From the NCBI RefSeq assembly GCF_001625305.1, contig NW_017804365.1, positions 580,414 through 644,413 on the forward strand: a DNA stretch of 64,000 bases. Reading direction: 5' to 3'. The position numbers were made by a program, and so were the translations under genes. Of the stretch, positions 58,701-64,000 are shown piece after piece (within the stretch, counting starts at the first letter, position 1; the number at the start of each line of letters is the position of its first letter). This DNA comes from Branchiostoma belcheri (lineage: Eukaryota; Chordata; Leptocardii; Amphioxiformes; Branchiostomatidae). The notes under the pieces are model-generated. The model was not told the DNA's origin and did not search any database. It worked only from the letters and a program-made list of their open reading frames with translations.

Positions 58701-61700
58701 TCCAGACTTACAAGTCTGGAACTGAACTTAAACCTCTAGACTTAAATCCGGACCTGAACCTAAATGTGGGTTTAGGTATGCAGCACTAATACAGATACAG
58801 ATGGTCTTCCAAAAAAGTAAAGCATTGGCAACCCTCCTAACTTTTATTTATTTACTGTAAGGCATCACCAGCATCCCTCATGCAGACCCACTATAATACT
58901 GATGCTGATCCTGTTGTTTTTGTCCCAGATGTTGGAGTATTATGACAGGACAGAAGAGGCTGGGAAGGTTCTACAGGGGTACTGGGAGAAGAACCCGGAA
59001 AATCCAAATGCACACAAATATTACTACTTCTTCCTGAGGAAACATAATAGTCCTGATGAGCAAAAAGTCAAAGTGCTTAAGGTTTGTAACTTCACTACTT
59101 CTGGTAAACCTGCAAAATGCAAAAATAAGAGTTCGGAGATCTCATACGTAGATTAAATAATTAGAGCTAATTTGGTTGTTTTATTCTGTCTTGTTGATTA
59201 TGGAAATAACCATTGTAATTAGCATAATCTACAGTGTATCTCAACTGATGAGGACAGATATACAATGTACAGACACATCCTACATTTTGTAAACAATACT
59301 TCTATTTTTCAAGGAGGTAATTAGACACAAATGCTGTCAGAAAACCTTACAAGGAATGTTTTTACATACTTTTTTATTCGGTAACAAAACAAGACTGTAT
59401 AAAGCAACTGTATAAAGCAAGTTTGCATGTAGCTTGACCTTCATGCACATAACAGAAGTGCCACCCGGTGTGCAACTTTGGTACTGCACTACTGCTGATC
59501 ATATGGCTGATCACACCTGACTTTGTATTGACTGTCTTGACTAGTACACAGAGTTGATCTTCAAATATTTCCCATATAGGAGCTGCAGAACATAGTGCCA
59601 TCAGATGAGCTGATGTTGGACCTTGTTTGTTTAAAGCAAGAAGGTACAGTACACATACCACGTTTGATGTCCCTACAATGTATATTGAATATTCATAATT
59701 CTTTTATTGCTGGTGGGATCTGCTTCTGTATCTGTATCTGTATCTGTATAGCCGGTATAACCGCCTTTCGGCGTAACACACCAGCTTCGCAGGCACGCGG
59801 CGCGGCGGCAGCTGGCTATATTACACCGATCGACTTGTTACACCTAACCCTTGAACTTCTAGCTCTAGACATTGTTTAAAGCTATCTATTGACAGTGCCC
59901 CTACTGTACTTGGTGACAGTGAGTTCCACTCTGCGATAGTTCTAGGAAAGAATGAATTCTTGAACACCTCATGATGCTTGCATGATATGATCAAAGTTTG
60001 CCACCATATTCTCTCTGTCACAAAGTATAATTGTTTGGGAAGAATTAAAACTCAAAAGTAGATGTACAACATGTACTTAGTACAATGTAGTTGTAAGTTA
60101 ACTATAGCTGGAATTATGTTGTATGGTTTGAGATAACATTGATGTCAATAGTGTTAAACACTGACAAGACAACATTTTGCTGCTTTGTGCTGAGTATCAC
60201 ATTTGATGCATGTTGGTTTGTTCAATGGATGTGTGTAAAATACATATTATAATAATATGAATGAAAACCAAGCAGATGTCAGGAGGGAAAGACTGGCTGA
60301 ATGAAACAAGAAGTGATGCAATTTTTCACTACACGTAACTGTTAATAAACTATTACATATATTGTCTATTGGAAAGAGGGCATGATACAATAATATATAC
60401 ATTTTAGTAACTGTTGTGTATCTGTCCAGTCCAGTCTTATTAGCATTATTGTAGTCCAATTCAAGTCACCAATGCATTACTTGAGTCACACATCGTCATC
60501 ACACTAACTGCATCCAACCAGGCCCCCAGCTAGCTCTAGCTTTTTTAAAAGCATTTATTCTTTGTCTTACTGTTGGCATGTTTGTACACAGAAGATTTAG
60601 GGGAGTGTCTACATGTGCTGTTTGACCTTTTGGACCACCACTGTTGGAGTCAGGACATCAGACCCTGGCAGAACCTGGCTGATATGCTCAGGAAGATTCA
60701 CACAATGTGAGTGGGAAAATACTAGTAACCTCTTCAACAATCTTTTTGGGGGCTGGACATGCTATATACTATATACATGTATAACATAAAAGTCTGTGCT
60801 TTGACCATAGCATACTTGTCATGCGGGTCAGCAGAACGCAGACAAGTCTGCCTGCACAAAACCTGTATATGTTTTACGCTTTTCATTTGATGTTTAGTTA
60901 ATGATGCATCAGAGTTTTGCCCATTGCAGACAATATCTTTTTCAACCAAGATTTGAATAATATAATGTTATATACACTAGAGGGGATGTCATTCTTAGAT
61001 ACGCAAATACAACCTCAAATGAGATCTTTCTGTGGGAAGGCCAGAGCCTCAGAGGAGGTCATTTTTTTTAGAATAGGCGAAAATCAATGCGGATGTCATC
61101 CATAAAATTAGATCAGTACTGTGGTCTAACCCTTAAACTCTTTATGCAGACAAACTCCTTCCCTGATGGACACATTGGAGCAGTGTTGGTACATCAGACA
61201 GGACTGGTGGCCTCCGTACCATTTCCCCCCCTCCTCGGCTGAACACATGGTCCGGTCCAACCCGGCACTGGCCCTGGTCAAAGCTGTCGTCTGCAGCCTC
61301 ATGTCAGCTGGTGAGACAACCTTAGATCCCTGAAATCTTTGCTTTGAATTATGATATTTGAAGACAAAAGGTAGTGGATGCTACCCAAAACGTCTGACCA
61401 TTTCCATTTATTAATAGCCTAGAGGCCAGACTGTTCTCAAGGCTAGTACTGTACATACAGTGTAGGCCCGCCCCACATTTAGACTCTGAGCAACTGTGGG
61501 ATGTCTGTGGTAAAATTTTCTCTGGGACAGGTTGGCCCTGGAGCTAGTCTACATTTGTATATACTGGTCCTGGCAACAGTCTAGTACCCAGGCTATTTTG
61601 ATAATGGCTTTTTCAATAATGACTTTTTTTTTTGTCTGACAGTTATTTTTCATATTTGTGCCTGACAAGTTGGGTCCCCCTTCTCTCGCCTTCTTTTGTT

Positions 61701-62081
61701 TAATTGTTGGTAATTTTATCCGACTTTCAGACAGAGGGTTTTCCCAAGCCGTATCCGACCTTCTACAGCCAAGCCAAAGATCTGTTGTGGAAGAGGCTGT
61801 TCAAATTGGTGATGCCTGGAGGAGAATACAAGATGGCAGGAGAAGGAGGAGCAGTAGCAGTAGCTTTAGCTCCAGTGGTCACAGGGACAGACACAGCACA
61901 AGCAGCAGTAGTAGTAGTAGTTATAGTAATAGTACCAGTGGTAGTAATGTTGGTGGTAATCATTGTGCAAGCAGGAGAAGTAGCAGTAGCAGCAATGGAA
62001 GCAGTAACAGTAGAGGTGCATGTAGTAGGAATAGTAGTATCAGTAGTAATGGTAGTAACAACAGCCACGTCAGCAATGTAA
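52766..62081 (+). CDS. TAF1A: TAF1A, TBP-associated factor of RNA polymerase I (SL1 subunit)
   Basis: Ten exons join in phase to 1309 nt: 52766-52925, 53442-53611, 55556-55620, 55768-55873, 56467-56641, 56819-56958, 58929-59081, 59580-59643, 60592-60706 and 61150-61310. A last exon starts at 61735 (or 61731). The product has about 436 residues plus the tail; human TAF1A has 450. Family landmarks, in order: an acidic N-terminus (EEEDDDDDG), LLRRALLQHNWHQAAHVMAA, GSEVLYNHP, EPGVWDIFV..VEMLEYY, NPENPNAHKYYYFFLR, LQNIVPSDELMLD and WWPPYHF. It is expected to act in the nucleolus in the SL1/TIF-IB complex that recruits polymerase I to rDNA promoters, as a TPR-like helical scaffold. Exon 2 is present twice (second copy 54933-55102), probably an assembly artefact. 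The C-terminus is uncertain because it runs into a triplet repeat. Confidence 0.88.
52943..53228. mobile_element. MITE with AGGGCTC..GAGCCCT termini
   Basis: 'agggctcaaaattcat' at the left is the imperfect inverse of 'atatttcgagccct' at the right. Both ends also carry 'gggtgca' motifs. It lies in TAF1A intron 1, 18 bp after the donor. Confidence 0.75.
53571..54318 (+). repeat. 55-bp minisatellite derived from TAF1A exon 2 and its splice donor
   Basis: About 14 units start at 53571 (inside exon 2), 53626, 53681 and onward. Each is the last 41 bases of the exon (ctctgcaccgagtacagg ... catctggcag) plus 'gtaaggagaaaca' from the intron. Unit 9 lacks 'ctggcag', and the last unit is truncated. Confidence 0.95.
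54404..54889. other. Assembly gap (486 N)
   Basis: Undetermined bases. The sequence on the two sides is the same locus repeated, so the true gap may be zero or negative. Confidence 0.98.
54890..55370 (+). repeat. Second copy of TAF1A exon 2 and minisatellite
   Basis: Repeats 53392-53680 nearly base for base, including the exon (54933-55102), with only about four 55-bp units. It then ends in the same unique sequence (aaggatgtacatgtagg ... ttaatgcatgt) that precedes the gap. Most likely the second haplotype. Confidence 0.85.
55945..56215 (+). mobile_element. Degraded tRNA-derived SINE in TAF1A intron 4
   Basis: B-box-like 'ggttcgaaatcc', body 'ccttgggaaagacacttta', then 'ttctgtgtttgaggagagcc', shared with 63080-63260. 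Confidence 0.65.
57045..57112. repeat. 18-bp tandem repeat (four copies)
   Basis: 'ccagaacagtgcatat' recurs with slight length changes in TAF1A intron 6. Confidence 0.85.
58389..58790. mobile_element. MITE with ATTAGTGCTGCGTACC termini
   Basis: 58389-58404 is the near inverse of 'ggtatgcagcactaat' at 58775-58790. Sub-terminal 'ggtccagactt' and 'ccggact' motifs are also mirrored. It lies about 140 bp before TAF1A exon 7. Confidence 0.8.
59725..60010 (-). mobile_element. LINE 3' end, reverse orientation
   Basis: On the minus strand a frame reads KNSFFPRTIAEWNSLSPSTV and SIDSFKQCLELE, then a 3' UTR 'ccagctgccgccgcgcc', ending in an (ATACAG)n tail at 59725-59750. It lies in TAF1A intron 8, a sister of 52325-52740. 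Confidence 0.8.
60810..60945. repeat. Inverted relative of 2500-2715
   Basis: Reverse complement shares 'gatgcatcattaactaaaca' and 'gctgacc..catgacaagtatgct'. Confidence 0.55.
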
Positions 62082-62110
62082 GCAATATTTCAAACAGTAG
62101 TAGCATAGAA
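61850..62110 (+). repeat. (AGY)n triplet-repeat tract at the TAF1A 3' end
   Basis: Imperfect agtagcagtagt-type triplets. One frame gives a Ser-rich tail (open to 62128), another a Val/Ala-rich tail (open to 62081). Which one continues TAF1A depends on the acceptor used at 61731 or 61735. Confidence 0.85.
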
Positions 62111-62128
62111 GAGAATGTAGTATGGTAG

Positions 62129-62994
62129 TGATTCATGCAACCCAAAAAAAAAACTGGCTAAAGATTATATCACCTACGCATCAGGTAATTAGATACGCCA
62201 AAAACAGTTACTCAAGCAACTGGATATGATGTTGGAATTTTTAATCATAGCCAATTATGCATCTCCAATCTCTCATACTGATTCAAGCAATGTGAATATT
62301 TTCTAACCAAAAGTATTGTAAATAAATTACTTGAGATCAATGTGACAGCATGCTCTTTTTAGAATGTTGTTCATTGTGTCATTTTGCAACGGCTGCTAGA
62401 TGTACTGCAACATGAACATTAGATATGCTACCCTCACCATGGTACATGTATTACAGTAATCACACTTTTATTTTTGCGGTTTTCGCAGTCACTTCTGTAC
62501 ATCAAACCATGGACGTAAAAACCTCCATGCGCAAACTTATCATTGCTGTTAACAAATTATTCGATGACTTTTTTTTCTGCACCTGTTGCCACTGTGAACA
62601 TATAGTTTTGTGAACACCTCCATTTTCCTCAGACCGTGAACTTTTGCTACCGTGAACATAAAGTGAATTATAGTATCCCTTCTAAATCAGCTGCTCAAGG
62701 AACCATTAACCGGTTTGTCATTGCCATGACGTCATTTCACTGCTCTCGTCTCCAAAACACTGCCCGTTGCCCTGCCCTAATGCCAAAGTTAGTAAGTCAA
62801 TAATGGACCAGTTTGGAGAGTTTGCGGAACATGCCGATGTAGTCAAGGATGTGATGTAGACCCAGTGACTCTGTATAAGCTCAACATCAGCCAGCGCTTT
62901 GTATCCACGCATTTAAGACCTTTATCCTGCAGACGTAGCACACAGAAAAGCCCATCTCTCATCACAGTCTAACTCGGTCCAACAGACAGTTGCG
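62129..62994. other. Spacer between TAF1A and the last gene
   Basis: AT-rich to about 62690, then less so. A 'catttaag' motif at about 62908 lies roughly 85 bp before the next ATG and could be a weak TATA box. No other gene seen. Confidence 0.4.
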
Positions 62995-63058
62995 ATGCGG
63001 GCGTTCCTCCTGGTTTTGGCTGTGGTCGTCTGGGCGGCTTCGGCTCAACTGCCACAAG
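62995..63058 (+). CDS. Signal-peptide exon of a secreted protein (gene continues)
   Basis: The ATG at 62995 (gcgATGC) opens 21 codons plus one base: MRAFLLVLAVVVWAASAQLPQ, then CAAG|GTAGAT. It is a textbook signal peptide with a hydrophobic core of about 12 residues and probable cleavage after ASA. Later exons must lie beyond 64000, because none is visible in the remaining 900 bp. The mature protein is unknown. Confidence 0.6.
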
Positions 63059-63079
63059 GTAGATATACAATTTCCATGG

Positions 63080-63260
63080 TAAAGGCACTTTGCACGTATT
63101 TCGTCACTCCATTATATACAATGGGTGTAATTAGTGTACCTAGCTTCGTTAAGACGTCCCTCGGATAGGACGTTAAGGTATTCCGTGTTTGAGAAGAGCC
63201 ACACTTTGAGGTTATTACTGTCTTGAGCATTGATATCGATGCTTCTGACTTCGGCAAAAA
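63080..63260 (+). mobile_element. SINE body fragment
   Basis: Contains 'aaaggcacttt', 'gtgtacctagcttcgttaag' and 'ccgtgtttgagaagagccac', as in 55945-56215. The tRNA head is missing. Confidence 0.6.
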
Positions 63261-63480
63261 CATGTATTTTACTAACCTGAACTTAGTTTGGTGGTCTCTT
63301 GGCTTTGCATTACAAAGGGTGTTCAGGAATTTGTCACGATACGTTACATACTAGGGGCCCGGGCAAATATGGGGATGAAATATGTGGATGAACGTGTAAA
63401 GAAAGAAGCAGGTCGATTTAAAGATTTGTTTATTATTCCTTTCCATACACAACATTTACTTGAAAGTACAACATGCTACG

Positions 63481-63534
63481 AATAATAAAACAAAGAACTT
63501 GATTTAAGGCAAGGTAAGTTCTTTGTTTATTATT
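63481..63534. repeat. Short hairpin
   Basis: 'aataataaaacaaagaactt' and 'aagttctttgtttattatt' are inverted arms with a 15-base loop. Confidence 0.8.
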
Positions 63535-64000
63535 TTCATTATGATATAAATACCACTATGATTCATTAAAAAGACTTGCGCTGGGCATGTTGGCGACATA
63601 TGAATTTATTTGTGCAGCAAATCGTCTGTATTGTATGTGGGTAGGGCGGGGGGATTAACGCAGAATCTTTAGATGCAAGCCATTCATTTTTAAGGACCCG
63701 GGCCCAATTTTAATTGCTTAAAAGCTGTCTGTCGATCGCAAGCTGAGGGCTTTTCTCTGGATAGTCGTGCACGTGCCCTGCAAAATTCAACTGTCTTGTA
63801 GGAAAAGGTGCATTTTTTATCCATTTCGGTGATTGGTACCGGTTCTGTCACAACCTGTTTTAAATTTACGGCCCTAATATTGTGCCACTACATGCCATGA
63901 ATGTGACCGCAATATTAAGCACCCGGTACCCATAGCTTTTATACTGGATAACAAAGGACTTTGACATATTAACTACAATTGCCATCATCAGCCATTCCTC
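63535..64000. other. Unannotated end of window
   Basis: Nothing recognised. It is presumably intron 1 of the gene starting at 62995. Confidence 0.4.

Overview
The window reads as animal nuclear DNA from a lancelet (Branchiostoma). Genes are split by GT-AG introns, introns and spacers are full of fold-back MITEs, tRNA-derived SINEs and LINE 3' ends, and the recognisable proteins are bilaterian (a Prop1/unc-42-type homeodomain protein, MCFD2, the RNA polymerase I factor TAF1A). The species is inferred from this mix, not proven. Two N-gaps (22261-22280 and 54404-54889) show that it is a draft assembly.

Left third (1-21 kb): two tandem copies of a large gene joining an N-terminal helical repeat module, a GlnD/DUF294-type nucleotidyltransferase (NTase) domain and a C-terminal array of near-identical 42-residue TPRs. 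Copy 2 (14778-19762) is intact and codes for 1390 residues with 13 TPRs. Copy 1 (4724-9146) has the same four exons but only 9 TPRs. It carries one extra base near 7738 that separates the NTase from the TPRs, and it lacks the TATA box seen in copy 2. A 3' flank of the same family at 826-1260 marks a third copy that has been lost or lies off the left edge. This lineage-expanded NTase-TPR locus, with visible repeat expansion and decay, is the best candidate here for an undescribed system. A role in sensing or defence is inference only.

Middle (21-47 kb): a frameshifted cytochrome P450 relic (21.5-21.95 kb), then about 10 kb of transposon-rich DNA without genes. A CCAAT/TATA promoter with an orphan first coding exon follows at 32.4-32.7 kb. 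The Prop1-like homeobox gene occupies 35615-45393: four exons, an 8-kb first intron, and the classical homeobox intron between homeodomain positions 46 and 47. Its stop codon lies inside a usable splice donor, and a 68-bp copy of its C-terminal tail lies 1.3 kb downstream.

Right third (47-64 kb): MCFD2 on the minus strand (50239-51803) and TAF1A on the plus strand (52766 to about 62081) diverge from a spacer of about 1 kb. TAF1A exon 2 has spawned a 55-bp minisatellite in which almost every unit carries a copied 5' splice site. The array appears twice around the N-gap, with about 14 and 4 units, which most likely reflects two haplotypes joined in the assembly. The window ends with the signal-peptide exon of a secreted protein that continues off the right edge.
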